From Aliidiomarina indica (lineage in GTDB: Bacteria > Pseudomonadota > Gammaproteobacteria > Enterobacterales > Alteromonadaceae), in assembly GCF_015354615.1 (NCBI RefSeq), contig NZ_JACAVQ010000001.1, forward strand, positions 310,001 through 374,000: a stretch of DNA of 64,000 bases, in the 5' to 3' direction. The translations under genes were made by a program, and so were the position numbers. The notes beneath the pieces are model-generated. The model saw only the letters and a list, made by a program, of their open reading frames with translations. It made no database searches and was not told the origin of the DNA. Numbering within the stretch: position 1 is the first letter of the stretch; each line of letters starts with the position of its first letter. Shown here in pieces: positions 48,073-57,907 of this stretch.

Positions 48073-49533
48073 TTAATCAGTCACCGCTAACACGCCATTG
48101 ATGACGAGTGCAGGATGCAATACACCGAAACCGAAAGTGGGATTGCGTTCAGTCTGATCTTGGACGTAAGCCCGCTTTTTTAATTCAGCTCGGGTGTCGG
48201 CTACGGAGTTCTGTGCCACACAGGCTGCATGGGCGGTAATAAAGGGCGCTGCCATGGAGGTACCGGTTTCATATCCCCACCGATGGTCGGCACGAGGCGT
48301 TAAAACAGACACGCCAAATCCTGAATACTCCACATAATCACCCTGATTCGCCCAGCGATAAATACCGCCAAAGCGATCCACCGCTGTCGCACCGATTACT
48401 TCGTTGTATGCGGCTGGATATAAAGCTGGTGCATGGGGACCTTCGTTACCCACTGCGGCCACAACAACAATGTTGGCTTGGTACAACTGACGAACGGTCC
48501 GCGCGAGCAATCGATTCGCCGGCCCAGTGAGACTAAGGTTAATCGCTTCAACATGTTGTTCACTTAGCCAATTTAACCCACGAATAAGATGGGTAAGTGA
48601 TGCCCCTTGATGATACGCGGACTGTTGATAAAACACTTCAGCGTGATAGACGGTAGCATTAGGCAATAGTGCCGACTGCTCGTCATGGGTTCCAATAAGA
48701 ATGCCGGTTACGGCGGTACCGTGATGGCCAGGTTGGGGAATGGCCTCATCCAAAAAACCACGTTGAATTAAACGTCCTTCTGATATTGCTTGTGCGAAAG
48801 CCGGATGCTGCTGTTGGATACCGGTGTCCACGACGCCAATACGGATGGCTTCGGTGCACGCTGAGCGCGCCGGCCAACGTAGCTCAATGGCGGGAGCCGA
48901 GTCCGAAGATAGGTCTGGTTCTAAGGCTAACTCAGACTCACTACTTGCTTGATAAATATGGTTTCGGTCAAGAAATGGGTGAAACCGCGCGGGAAGGAGG
49001 CGTTCAACACCGTCGCGATTATCCAAGTGACGCGGCACGGTAAAAGTCAGGATCTGTTGATTTAAACCACCGAGCACCTCGTTTTCTGATAGGTATTGCC
49101 AAAGTTCAGGCGCAAGTTGCGGCAGTTGCGCGGCCCAATCCCGTTCCAGCATCAGAACCCATTGCCGCTCAATGGCTCGCCGACCTGGTTCCACTTCGAT
49201 ATCCACAAAACGTTCTACGCCATTGATGTCTTTAATCGATAAGCGCTCGGGGAGGCGTGCTAACAGATCGGACTGCGTGAGTCGTGTTAAAGCACGTTCC
49301 GTATTGCTTGTGATTTGCTCAAGTGCGCGGGCTTGGCCAAGTTCAGCAGCGCTCGGTAAATTGCGTTCGAGGCGTTCCGCCTGCCGTGTGGCTCGCTCTA
49401 TTTGCCGTTCAATAGCGCGCTCAGCCGGGTTGACCACTGGTACCTTGGGCACTTGTTGGCTGCTGGCAAGGTGGGGCAACACCGCCAAACTGGCAGCTGC
49501 GGTAAAATAGAGGGTTCGGGCAAGCCATGGCAT
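48073..49533 (-). CDS. S8 family (subtilisin-like) exported serine peptidase
   Basis: A 486-residue protein with signal peptide (LASSQQV), an N-terminal coiled-coil/helical region of about 200 residues (RQIERATRQAERLERNLP) and a subtilase domain. Catalytic triad: Asp in IGVVDTGIQQ (about 236), His in GHHGTAVTG (about 269), Ser in TGTSMAAPF (about 424). No C-terminal sorting or pre-peptidase domain. It is divergent from the ECF sigma gene across a 160-base shared promoter region, an arrangement that suggests coupling of protease and sigma/anti-sigma signalling; this is inference. Confidence 0.93.
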   Translation of the reverse strand: MPWLARTLYFTAAASLAVLPHLASSQQVPKVPVVNPAERAIERQIERATRQAERLERNLPSAAELGQARALEQITSNTERALTRLTQSDLLARLPERLSIKDINGVERFVDIEVEPGRRAIERQWVLMLERDWAAQLPQLAPELWQYLSENEVLGGLNQQILTFTVPRHLDNRDGVERLLPARFHPFLDRNHIYQASSESELALEPDLSSDSAPAIELRWPARSACTEAIRIGVVDTGIQQQHPAFAQAISEGRLIQRGFLDEAIPQPGHHGTAVTGILIGTHDEQSALLPNATVYHAEVFYQQSAYHQGASLTHLIRGLNWLSEQHVEAINLSLTGPANRLLARTVRQLYQANIVVVAAVGNEGPHAPALYPAAYNEVIGATAVDRFGGIYRWANQGDYVEYSGFGVSVLTPRADHRWGYETGTSMAAPFITAHAACVAQNSVADTRAELKKRAYVQDQTERNPTFGFGVLHPALVINGVLAVTD

Positions 49534-49694
49534 GATATTCTGTACCTCTGGTTCAGAAACAAATTTATCGTCTTACTATAGTAACGTTTAAGACAAGGAT
49601 CTATTTCATTTTTTGCATTCATAATGGAATAAATTCAAAGTGACCTTCGTTAACAAGCTGAATGTGGGAAATAAACACGCAGGAGATGTCTTTT

Positions 49695-50201
49695 ATGACT
49701 GGAGCCTCACGGCTTAAAGCCGAACTGGCAAGTTTGCTGCCCCCCTTGCGCAGATTTGCCTTTTCGCTCACAACATCCATGCCCGATGCGGATGATCTCG
49801 TTCAACAAACCATTGAGCGCATTTTAACGCGCCCGATTCCTGAGGATGTGGTTTTGCTGAAGTGGGCGTTCCGCGTATGTCGCAATCTTTGGATTGATGA
49901 ATATCGTGCTCGCCGAGTTCGAGAAAACGCCACGATGAACACCGATCTGCAACAGACCCAGCAGGTGGATGGCACCGGGATACTTGAGAGTCAGATGGAA
50001 CTGAATCATGTAGGTATCGCTATGAAACGTTTACCTGCCGATCAGCATGAAGTGCTAGCGATGGTCGCTGTGCAAGGCATGTCATATCGAGAAGTTTCGG
50101 AATCGTTGGACATTCCCATCGGTACGGTGATGAGTCGTTTAGCACGGGCCCGCACGGCATTGGCAGAGCAGCTTTATGGAAAATCAAAGGAGTTACACTA
50201 A
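49695..50201 (+). CDS. ECF-type RNA polymerase sigma factor
   Basis: A 168-residue sigma factor; ATG 49695 has AGGAG 9 bases upstream and gives MTGASRLKAELASLL. Sigma-2 (LRRFAFSLTTSMPDADDLVQ, then WAFRVCRNLWIDEYRARR) and sigma-4 (LAMVAVQGMSYREVSESLDI, GTVMSRLARAR) regions are both complete, with no sigma-3. It directs transcription of an envelope-related regulon, probably including the neighbouring genes (inference). The stop overlaps the anti-sigma ATG (TAATG). Confidence 0.93.
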   Translation: MTGASRLKAELASLLPPLRRFAFSLTTSMPDADDLVQQTIERILTRPIPEDVVLLKWAFRVCRNLWIDEYRARRVRENATMNTDLQQTQQVDGTGILESQMELNHVGIAMKRLPADQHEVLAMVAVQGMSYREVSESLDIPIGTVMSRLARARTALAEQLYGKSKELH

Positions 50202-50926
50202 TGCATATCAGCGACGAAAAACTCTCGGCATTTCTCGATAATGAGTTACCGCAAAACGAGATGGAACATATTCGTAATGCGCTTGTGCAGAATGAGGACT
50301 TAGCAGATCGTGTTGCCGTTCTCAGTCAGGTTGACGATTCCGTGCAGCGCTTTGCCAAAGGCATTGATGCAACACAAGCGCCGGATTCCATATTGGCGTT
50401 ATTACGCGATGACGATACTCAGCAAGAATCCGCAACGAGCGCGGATATTATTTCGTTATCCGTGTGGCAACGAGCGCGGCAGGGTGTTCGTGAGCATGTG
50501 GCCTTAGCGGCTGGGGTAGCACTTCTGATTGGTGTCGGGGCTGGGCAATGGATTCCCTTTGGTTCCGAGGAACCTGGCGCAACCCAGTGGACACATGTAA
50601 GTGCAGCCTTAAACCAAACCCCGAGTGGGCAGCAGATTGCGCTCGCAAGTGGAGAGGTGCTGCAACCCTATTTTAGTTTTATCGCCGGCGATGGTCGATT
50701 GTGCCGCAGTTACAGTGTTCAAGGCACTCTGCATCGTGATGAAATTGCCTGCCGTCAAGAAGGACAGTGGTCACCGATAGCAACGGCATATAAAGAGAAT
50801 GTTGCGACAGGCGAATACGCGGCGGCCTCAGCCAATCAGCTGATGGACGCGACCTTGATGGCATTACAGGGAAGCGAAGCCTTGTCATTAAGCGAGGAAC
50901 AGCGTCGTTTATCGGCCGGTGACTAA
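50201..50926 (+). CDS. Anti-sigma factor, single-pass membrane protein
   Basis: A 241-residue protein. The N-terminal cytoplasmic part (ISDEKLSAFLDNELPQNEME) matches anti-sigma N-domains, without the HxxxCxxC zinc motif. One transmembrane helix (VALAAGVALLIGVGAGQWI, about residues 100-118) and a periplasmic C-terminal domain follow (YFSFIAGDGRLCRSYSVQG). It should bind and hold the sigma factor until a signal triggers release, perhaps by proteolysis. Its gene overlaps the sigma gene, so both are made in fixed ratio. The periplasmic Cys pair suggests a disulphide. Confidence 0.87.
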   Translation: MHISDEKLSAFLDNELPQNEMEHIRNALVQNEDLADRVAVLSQVDDSVQRFAKGIDATQAPDSILALLRDDDTQQESATSADIISLSVWQRARQGVREHVALAAGVALLIGVGAGQWIPFGSEEPGATQWTHVSAALNQTPSGQQIALASGEVLQPYFSFIAGDGRLCRSYSVQGTLHRDEIACRQEGQWSPIATAYKENVATGEYAAASANQLMDATLMALQGSEALSLSEEQRRLSAGD

Positions 50927-51013
50927 GCGATCACGCATTGAATGCGACCCGTGAGTTACGGTTTAAGGGTTTAGCAACTAGACTTTAAAGACATTAGGAT
51001 GGAGGTAGATGTT

Positions 51014-51595
51014 ATGAATACCGAAGCAACATCACGAAGAATGGAGCCTACTCAAGATACGATGGGCATGTTACGTCTGTTACAAATGCTGGCATTATTG
51101 TTGCTGGCATGGGCCCTCATAGGTTGTTCGAGTGCATCACCGTACCGGGCTGCTGAAGGTAGCGGTTTTGGTTACAGTGAACGCAAAATCACTGAAAATC
51201 ACTATCGGGTGAACTTTAAGGCGCGCGGTGATGATACCAGCAGAGCAATGGACTACGCGTTGCTAAGGGCAAGCGAGGTCACCTTAGAGCAAGCGTATGA
51301 TTGGTTTCAAGTTGTGAATCGGGAAACCTTTGTGAATCGTGAGCGGGTAAGTTCAGGGAGCAGTTTTGGTGCTGGCGCAGGCTATGAAACCATTCGCGAC
51401 TGCACGCCGCTGGGCTGTCGAGTATATCGGCGCCCGGTACGTAATTACCATCTCGGCATGAGCTTAGGCGATGATCGCAGCGTGATTGAAACTATATTGG
51501 AAGTGCGAATGGGCCGGGGTGTCCGTCCAGAGGATGGGCAAACCTTTGATGCCCGCGAAGTTTATGAAAACTTAAAACCAGAACCGAGTAACTAG
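51014..51595 (+). CDS. CC0125/CC1285-like lipoprotein
   Basis: A 193-residue protein; ATG 51014 follows GGAGG by 8 bases (an earlier in-frame ATG at 50999 overlaps that site). A longer n-region precedes the lipobox ALIGC (about Cys38). The body has SERKITENHYRVNFKARGDD, ALLRASEVTLEQAYDWFQVV and a Cys pair (IRDCTPLGCRVYR), typical of this lipoprotein family of unknown role. It is in the same direction 87 bases after the anti-sigma gene and may belong to the same regulon. Confidence 0.82.
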   Translation: MNTEATSRRMEPTQDTMGMLRLLQMLALLLLAWALIGCSSASPYRAAEGSGFGYSERKITENHYRVNFKARGDDTSRAMDYALLRASEVTLEQAYDWFQVVNRETFVNRERVSSGSSFGAGAGYETIRDCTPLGCRVYRRPVRNYHLGMSLGDDRSVIETILEVRMGRGVRPEDGQTFDAREVYENLKPEPSN

Positions 51596-51719
51596 CCCAA
51601 TAAGCGATCAGACACTCTGATAAGTGCCTGAGAAATTTAATATTGCATTGAAAATCAAAGATAAACCGCTAGTATAAATGGACAGCACGTTTTCTGTACA
51701 TTAACCGCGGGAGAAATGA

Positions 51720-52676
51720 ATGGCAGATATAGGTGACGCTCGACACATTCTGTTACTCATTAATCCCGCGAGTTCTCGCTATCGTCGGCAGGTGGTCGAT
51801 GCGTTAATGGCGGAGTTAGAGCAACGCGTCATACCCTTCGTTCGTTTAGAAACCCATCAACATATCAAGCAAACCATGAATGCCGTTGAAGAACAGCTGC
51901 GTGCGCACGCTGTTTCCGATGTTATTGTTGTGGGCGGCGATGGGACCCTACATCAAGCGGTCAATGCCCTAGCGGGTTATCGCCTTCCCATTGGCTACAT
52001 TCCTTGTGGTACCGGAAACGATTTTGCTCGCGGTTACTTTGGTAAAACCTTCAAACAACAATCGCTTGAGACTTGGGTTCAACAAGCTATCGGCGGCGAT
52101 ATACACGCCATCGATTTAGGCCAAATTAATCAACGCTATTTTATTAATGTGGCCGGCGTTGGTTTTGATGGTGACGTCGTGCGCCATATGAAAGGGCGCA
52201 AAGGTTGGTTTCCGCGTTTAAGTTACCTGTTCGCGGCAGTACGCACCTTAATGCGGGCAAAAGATCATACGATTGAATTGTCCGGGAGTTCGCAAAAACT
52301 TCTGGCACTCTCAAGTCGTCCTTGTTTTATGCTTAATTTCGCCAATGGCCCTTACTTTGGAAATGGCATGAAGATAGCGCCCCATGCACAAGTTAATGAT
52401 GGCGTATTGGCCTACTGTTTTGTTGAGCATGTTGGCTTCTTCCGCAAGCTTCGAGCATTAACTAAGATTTATCGCGGGAAGCATGTGGATTTTTCGCAAG
52501 TGCATTGTGGACAGCTCCATGCCCTACAGGTACAAACTGTTGGGCTGCCCATTGAAGTAGACGGAGAATACTTAGGTGAAACGCCGGCATTTGTTCGAAC
52601 GATTCCGGCCGCATGTTTAGTACGCGGGCGACCGCTGCGAAACAAAGATGCTTCTTTGGAACTTCCTACCTATTAA
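51720..52676 (+). CDS. Lipid/diacylglycerol kinase, YegS/BmrU family
   Basis: A 318-residue enzyme with the DAGK catalytic domain: LLINPASSRYRRQVVDALMA, VVGGDGTLHQAVNALAG (the GGDGT nucleotide-binding motif) and GYIPCGTGNDFARGYFG, followed by a C-terminal beta domain (FANGPYFGNGMKIAPHAQVN, LPIEVDGEYLGETP). It phosphorylates diacylglycerol or a related lipid with ATP on the inner side of the membrane. GGGAG precedes the ATG. It is convergent with the DUF3080 gene (3-base gap). Confidence 0.92.
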   Translation: MADIGDARHILLLINPASSRYRRQVVDALMAELEQRVIPFVRLETHQHIKQTMNAVEEQLRAHAVSDVIVVGGDGTLHQAVNALAGYRLPIGYIPCGTGNDFARGYFGKTFKQQSLETWVQQAIGGDIHAIDLGQINQRYFINVAGVGFDGDVVRHMKGRKGWFPRLSYLFAAVRTLMRAKDHTIELSGSSQKLLALSSRPCFMLNFANGPYFGNGMKIAPHAQVNDGVLAYCFVEHVGFFRKLRALTKIYRGKHVDFSQVHCGQLHALQVQTVGLPIEVDGEYLGETPAFVRTIPAACLVRGRPLRNKDASLELPTY

Positions 52677-52679
52677 CCA

Positions 52680-53849
52680 TTAGTTGCCCTCAATACTGAG
52701 GCCGCACTGTTGCAAAAATGCCTGATATAACTCTGCGTGACGTCGGCTGTGTTGACGAATACCGACGCCATGACTCTCTTCATTCATAAGTTGATCAAGG
52801 TAATTATTCCAGGCTTCATCAAGCACAAACTCCTGCAAGCGCACGAGTTGCCCATACACTTGGGTTTCATAGCCCTGTAAGCGCGCCAGTTTCGGTTGCA
52901 AACTTGAAACCCATATATTGATCATCACATTCTGAAGAAATTCAGCTTGTTGCGGAACAGAACGATTGCGGCATCCGATTTTGTCACCCGCATCGGAGAG
53001 CATAAGATTGAGTGACTTTAAATAGCCTAAGGTGACCTGTTGAGTACGCCAGAAATCACTTAAAAAGTGACGCTGTCCTAAAGTGCGGATATGATCGTTC
53101 CATGCGCTTTCATCAACCGTATAGTGCAGTGGGTCATCATGCAGTGCGGTAAACACATCGGCAAAATAGGTCAGGGCGGCGATACTTGCACTGCCTTCCT
53201 CTGAGGCCTCTAGCGTCAATGGCGACCGTGAAACCCGAAACCGTTCGCGAATGACATCTTCATTGGTGAGGAAACGGTTGATCCAAAGCGGCAAGGTATC
53301 AACTTTGTGTTCAAGGGCCGTTGTTAATAGTTCAGCAAGTCGGGCATCATCAGCTGCGGAAGTCTGTAAGCACTCCTGCAGGGCCGTAATCATTTGAATC
53401 TCATAGAGAACGCGAGCTTGCGTGCTTTGTACCCGACCTAGGGAACTGTTGCGTGCAGCGATTAATTGGCCGACTCGACAGCGATCAAGACGCATGCTGT
53501 CGAGCAAGCTAATGGATATTTCGGGGATAGGTTGTTGTACTTCGTGCACGCGCGGCATGCGCGGATTAGCGGGAAGTTCAACTGTGGTGACCGGCTCATC
53601 CAAGAGGCGTCCAAGACGCTGTTGATAGTCTTTAAAATCGTGATCAATGGCTCTACTGCAACCACTTAGCCAAGCGCTAAGGAACAACACAAACAGGAGT
53701 AATAGCGCCGAAGGACGGTGTTCTGACCGGTTTTTTTCGGTTACACTTCGTGGATAAGAGAAAACAACGCCTAGGCGACGAAATATCTTCGCTTGCAACG
53801 TCTGGTGTGCGTGTTTTAAAACTGCGCGTTTTTGCATAGGTGATTTCAT
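52680..53849 (-). CDS. DUF3080 family lipoprotein
   Basis: Up to 389 residues. The family's conserved parts are clear: DYQQRLGRLLDEPV, LDRCRVGQLIAARNSSLGRV, LYEIQMITALQECL, RVSRSPL and YETQVYGQLVRLQEF. A lipobox LSGC (Cys64) lies unusually far in; the codon at 53849 overlaps the divergent ribC start, and no ATG, GTG or good TTG lies just upstream of the hydrophobic stretch, so the true start is uncertain (ATG 53837 and TTG about residue 18 are options). Function unknown. Confidence 0.8.
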   Translation of the reverse strand: MKSPMQKRAVLKHAHQTLQAKIFRRLGVVFSYPRSVTEKNRSEHRPSALLLLFVLFLSAWLSGCSRAIDHDFKDYQQRLGRLLDEPVTTVELPANPRMPRVHEVQQPIPEISISLLDSMRLDRCRVGQLIAARNSSLGRVQSTQARVLYEIQMITALQECLQTSAADDARLAELLTTALEHKVDTLPLWINRFLTNEDVIRERFRVSRSPLTLEASEEGSASIAALTYFADVFTALHDDPLHYTVDESAWNDHIRTLGQRHFLSDFWRTQQVTLGYLKSLNLMLSDAGDKIGCRNRSVPQQAEFLQNVMINIWVSSLQPKLARLQGYETQVYGQLVRLQEFVLDEAWNNYLDQLMNEESHGVGIRQHSRRHAELYQAFLQQCGLSIEGN

Positions 53850-54483
53850 GTTTACAGGTATTGTTCAAACTCAAGCTGTCGTGAACAACATTCTTGATAA
53901 GGGTTTATTTCGCCAACTCGAACTTCGTGTCGGCCGCGAACATTTGCAGGCGGTAGAAACCGGTGCCAGCATTGCGGTGAATGGCTGTTGCCTCACCGTC
54001 ACCGGGTTTGAACTTGAGCCCTCTGCATTTCCTCATGATAGTTTAGTCCGTTTTGACATTATCGACGAGACCTTACGTTTAACCAATCTGGGTGATCTAC
54101 AGATCGGCGATGGGGTGAATTTCGAACGTTCCCTTACCTTAGGGCGTGAGTTAGGGGGCCATATTGTATCCGGCCATATTCATACAACGGCTGTGCTGAA
54201 AGAACGGATTGATAGTCCGAATAATTGTCGTATGTATTTTGAGTTAGCCCCGAAATGGCTTGATTATATTCTCGCCAAAGGATTTATAGCCGTTGATGGC
54301 GCAAGCCTTACGGTAGGTGATGTGACAGCGACGGGGTTTTGGTTGCATTTAATCCCAGAAACGCTCGCAATCACGATTTTAGGTGACACGCAGCCAGGTC
54401 AGCGCGTGAATATTGAAGCAGACCAGCAAACGATGACCATCGTTGAGACTGTTCGTCGTGTATTAGCGCGTCAAAATCAATAG
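53848..54483 (+). CDS. ribC: Riboflavin synthase alpha subunit
   Basis: A 211-residue enzyme that makes riboflavin from two molecules of 6,7-dimethyl-8-ribityllumazine. Two lumazine-binding repeats are visible: MFTGIVQTQAVVNNI, SIAVNGCCLTVTGFE, then GHIVSGHIHTTAVL, GFIAVDGASLTVGDV. The conserved N-terminus MFTGIV and active-site Cys, Ser and His residues are present. AGGTGA precedes the ATG. Also called ribE. It is not next to other riboflavin genes, as in E. coli, and no FMN riboswitch is seen upstream. Confidence 0.97.
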   Translation: MFTGIVQTQAVVNNILDKGLFRQLELRVGREHLQAVETGASIAVNGCCLTVTGFELEPSAFPHDSLVRFDIIDETLRLTNLGDLQIGDGVNFERSLTLGRELGGHIVSGHIHTTAVLKERIDSPNNCRMYFELAPKWLDYILAKGFIAVDGASLTVGDVTATGFWLHLIPETLAITILGDTQPGQRVNIEADQQTMTIVETVRRVLARQNQ

Positions 54484-54686
54484 TATTGTTCATCTCCTGA
54501 ATGAACTCGCAGATGAATTTTATCATCACTGATATCCCGATGTAGGGTGATATAAAGTGCATCACCACAATTGGGACATTCATCTTGATAGTTTTGATCA
54601 TCTTCCGATGTATCGACGTTAAGATGCAGTGTGTGTCCACAATAGGGACAATGAACTCGGGCATCACATAATTTTGCGTCGTCCAT
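54477..54686 (-). CDS. CPXCG-motif zinc-ribbon protein
   Basis: A 69-residue small acidic protein with two Cys pairs, HCPYCGHTLHLNVD and DECPNCGDALYITLH, giving a zinc ribbon, the pattern of the CPXCG family. The last seven bases overlap the convergent ribC gene. The function of the family is unknown; nucleic-acid or protein binding is possible. Confidence 0.88.
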   Translation of the reverse strand: MDDAKLCDARVHCPYCGHTLHLNVDTSEDDQNYQDECPNCGDALYITLHRDISDDKIHLRVHSGDEQYY

Positions 54687-54909
54687 ATTCTTATCCTTAG
54701 TTGTTGTGTTGTTAGCCTCCCGTTGGGGAATCCCGACGTGTTGAATACTGAACTCGATTTACCCTTAATATAGCAATACTGCGGGCAACCACAGGGGTTC
54801 AGGCGCGAGAAGCGGGTAAATCTGCAGGAAAGCAAGGAATTTTCTGCCAAAGATATTCATCGAAAGAGACCAAAAGAGTGGGTGAAGCTAGTCGTATGAG
54901 CCGATATTT

Positions 54910-55800
54910 ATGAGTATTTACTGGGGCCAACTCGCGGCCTTGGCTGCCGCGTTAAGTTGGGCATTAGCCACGCTAATGTATAGCCGTAGCAGTCACCATT
55001 TGTCGGCGGCACAGCTCAATTTGGTGAAGGGAATTGTCGCATCTCCCTTATTGCTTTTAGGGTTGTGGCTGAGCACAGATGTCCAAGCTTTGGCTTGGAC
55101 ATTAGTTCCGGTACTCATGCTCGCATTGAGCGGCGTTATTGGTATCACCATCGGTGACACCTGCTATTTTTCTGCATTGCGCCGATTAGGTCCGGCGCAC
55201 ACCATATTACTCGAGTACTTGGCTCCTCCATTTGCGGCCATCATCGCTTGGTTGTTCCTCTCGGAAACCCTCAGTGTTTTTGAAATCGCCGCAGGGCTTG
55301 TGGTTTTGCTGGGGGTACTAACGGTACTGACAGAGCGGCAACCGGTTGCGGGTATTCCTTTAAGCCGTTCGGGCGTTTGGTTTGGTGTTGCAGCTGCCCT
55401 GTGCCAGGCCATAGGTTTGGTGATGGCCTTTCATGCATTCCAGCAATTTGATGTCAGCGCCTTACAGGCCGCGATGATTCGACTATCAGCGGGCACCATT
55501 GCCCTTACGCTCGCGTTATTGCTCATTCGTCCGAAAATGTTGATGGCCACAGCGCAGGGGCTGCGAGCGACCCGCATTTCGGTGTTGATTACGGCCATTC
55601 TGCTCGGCACCTTCGTGGCTATTTGGCTGCAACAATTGGCGATTGCCTATGTTACGCCAGGTATTGCACAGACGCTGTTATCCACGGCACCGTTATTTAT
55701 GTTGTCGTTGAACTTTATCCGCGGTCGCCGTGTAAGTTTTCGGGCCTTGCTGGGCACCCTGATAGCAATGGCCGGCATTGCTCTGCTGTTTTTACGATAA
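54910..55800 (+). CDS. EamA/DMT family transporter
   Basis: A 296-residue inner-membrane protein with ten hydrophobic helices in two EamA repeats (GQLAALAAALSWALATLMYS at the start of the first, GVWFGVAAALCQAIGLVMAF at the second; EYLAPPFAAIIAWLFLSETL and TLIAMAGIALLFL). These export or exchange small metabolites such as amino acids. No ribosome-binding site is obvious. The next gene, thrS, starts 171 bases downstream. Confidence 0.9.
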   Translation: MSIYWGQLAALAAALSWALATLMYSRSSHHLSAAQLNLVKGIVASPLLLLGLWLSTDVQALAWTLVPVLMLALSGVIGITIGDTCYFSALRRLGPAHTILLEYLAPPFAAIIAWLFLSETLSVFEIAAGLVVLLGVLTVLTERQPVAGIPLSRSGVWFGVAAALCQAIGLVMAFHAFQQFDVSALQAAMIRLSAGTIALTLALLLIRPKMLMATAQGLRATRISVLITAILLGTFVAIWLQQLAIAYVTPGIAQTLLSTAPLFMLSLNFIRGRRVSFRALLGTLIAMAGIALLFLR

Positions 55801-55970
55801 CCCTGTAGATTCCGCCGGTTACGTTGCGCTTGCGGCTATAAACCGTTATGATTCACGGGTTTTATTGAACCGTAGTTCGCACCGAACGCTGTATAGCGAC
55901 CTCACGCAGAACATAACCAAAACATACAAGTGGCACTTGGTAGGTGTCACCACTGTAGAAAGGAAGTAGC

Positions 55971-57887
55971 ATGCCTGTAATTACGCTCCCCGATGGTAGT
56001 CAACGCGAATTTGACCACGCCGTATCTGTCCTTGATGTTGCCAATGATATTGGCCCTGGTTTAGCCAAAGCAACGGTTGCAGGACGGGTAAACGGTACTT
56101 TAGTTGATGCCAGTGACCTGATTGAAGAAAACGCCTCCTTAGAAATTATCACCCCGAAGAATGCCGAAGGCTTGGAAGTGATCCGTCACTCATGCGCGCA
56201 TTTGCTTGGTCATGCGATTAAACAATTATGGCCACAAACCAAGATGGCCATTGGCCCGGTGATAGAAAACGGCTTTTACTACGACGTAGATATCGATCGC
56301 CCGTTGTCCCAAGATGACCTTGATGCGATTGAAAAACGCATGAACGAGTTGGCGAAAACCGAATACGATGTCATCAAAAAGAAGGTGAGTTGGGAAGAAG
56401 CTCGGGAAACCTTTGTTGAGCGTGGTGAGAGCTATAAAGTTGAGATTCTGGACGAAAATGTAGCGAAGTCGGATCGTCCTGGCCTTTATCATCACGAAGA
56501 ATACGTGGATATGTGCCGTGGCCCACACGTGCCCAATATGCGTTTCTGTAAGCACTTTAAAATTATGAAGGTAGCGGGCGCCTATTGGCGTGGCGATTCC
56601 GACAATAAGATGTTGCAACGCATTTATGGTACCGCATGGACCGATAAAAAAGAGTTAAAAGCTTATTTGCAGCGTTTAGAAGAAGCTGAAAAACGCGATC
56701 ATCGGAAGATTGGCAAGGCCCAAGATCTATTTCATTGGCAAGAAGAAGCACCAGGAATGGTGTTTTGGCATCACAATGGTTGGTCTATTTTTCAGGAACT
56801 AGAGCGCTACGTTCGAGAGAAATTGAACGAGTATGACTATCAGGAAGTAAAAGGTCCGCTCATGATGGACCGGGTGTTATGGGAACGTTCAGGTCACTGG
56901 GAAAAGTTCTCAGAATTGATGTTCACCACGTCTTCGGAGAACCGCGAATACGCCGTGAAACCGATGAATTGCCCCGGCCATGTGCAGATCTTTAACCAAG
57001 GATTAAAATCCTACCGTGATTTGCCACTGCGAATGGCCGAGTTTGGCTGTTGTCATCGCAATGAACCCTCTGGTGCGTTACACGGATTAATGCGGGTTCG
57101 TGGTTTCACGCAAGACGATGCCCATATTTTCTGTACTGAAGAACAGGTGCAAGAAGAGGTGGCTGGCTGTATTCGGATGGTTTATGAAACCTACCGAACC
57201 TTTGGCTTTGATAAGATCGTGGTGAAGCTATCGACACGCCCTGAAAAACGCTTGGGCGACGATGCAACATGGGATCGTTCCGAAGCGGCATTAGCTGAAG
57301 CATTGAAGAGTCACGGTATCGAATTTGAGTATTTACCAGGCGAGGGCGCATTTTACGGACCTAAAATTGAATTTACTTTATTCGATTGCTTAGGTCGCGC
57401 TTGGCAGTGTGGTACAATACAGTTGGATTTTGCCCTCCCGAATCGTTTAGGTGCAACTTACGTTGGCGAAGACAACGAGCGCCACGTGCCGGTGATGATT
57501 CACCGCGCTATTTTAGGTTCACTTGAACGCTTTATGGGGATTCTCATTGAAGAATATGCTGGGTTTTTCCCAGTATGGTTAGCGCCAACTCAAGTTGTCG
57601 TCATGAATATTACCGATAATCAGGCCGAATATGCGCAAAATTTGGTCTCAGAATTGAAAAAACATGGCTTTAGAGCAAAAGCCGACTTGAGAAATGAGAA
57701 GATAGGCTTTAAAATCCGCGAGCACACGCTTAAGCGCGTGCCGTATTTATTGGTGGTCGGTGATCGCGAAGTCGAAGAAGGACAAGTCGCGGTACGGACC
57801 CGACGAGGTGAAGACCTTGGCAAGTTTGCGGTTGCCGACTTCATTGCTCGTCTGCGTGGCGATGTGACATCCCGCGTAATTTCTTAA
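55971..57887 (+). CDS. thrS: Threonyl-tRNA synthetase
   Basis: A 638-residue class II synthetase, normal length. Domains in order: TGS ([20 protein letters not shown]), editing domain ([16 protein letters not shown] with HxxxH, and the Cys of DMCRGPHV), catalytic domain with motif 2 [20 protein letters not shown] and zinc ligands in [12 protein letters not shown] and others, and the anticodon-binding domain ([15 protein letters not shown]). AAAGGAAG precedes the ATG. An imperfect inverted repeat (GTGGCAC...GTGTCACCAC, 55930-55953) just upstream of the ribosome-binding site could be part of an autoregulatory operator, as in E. coli thrS; this is only suggestive. infC follows. Confidence 0.98.
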   Translation: MPVITLPDGSQREFDHAVSVLDVANDIGPGLAKATVAGRVNGTLVDASDLIEENASLEIITPKNAEGLEVIRHSCAHLLGHAIKQLWPQTKMAIGPVIENGFYYDVDIDRPLSQDDLDAIEKRMNELAKTEYDVIKKKVSWEEARETFVERGESYKVEILDENVAKSDRPGLYHHEEYVDMCRGPHVPNMRFCKHFKIMKVAGAYWRGDSDNKMLQRIYGTAWTDKKELKAYLQRLEEAEKRDHRKIGKAQDLFHWQEEAPGMVFWHHNGWSIFQELERYVREKLNEYDYQEVKGPLMMDRVLWERSGHWEKFSELMFTTSSENREYAVKPMNCPGHVQIFNQGLKSYRDLPLRMAEFGCCHRNEPSGALHGLMRVRGFTQDDAHIFCTEEQVQEEVAGCIRMVYETYRTFGFDKIVVKLSTRPEKRLGDDATWDRSEAALAEALKSHGIEFEYLPGEGAFYGPKIEFTLFDCLGRAWQCGTIQLDFALPNRLGATYVGEDNERHVPVMIHRAILGSLERFMGILIEEYAGFFPVWLAPTQVVVMNITDNQAEYAQNLVSELKKHGFRAKADLRNEKIGFKIREHTLKRVPYLLVVGDREVEEGQVAVRTRRGEDLGKFAVADFIARLRGDVTSRVIS

Positions 57888-57907
57888 ACTGCTTGGAGGA
57901 AGACACA

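Noticed and set aside
50935-50947. CGCATTGAATGCG hairpin after the anti-sigma gene
   Set aside because: Short stem with no U-tract; not supported as a terminator and not of the CCAACGCA family.
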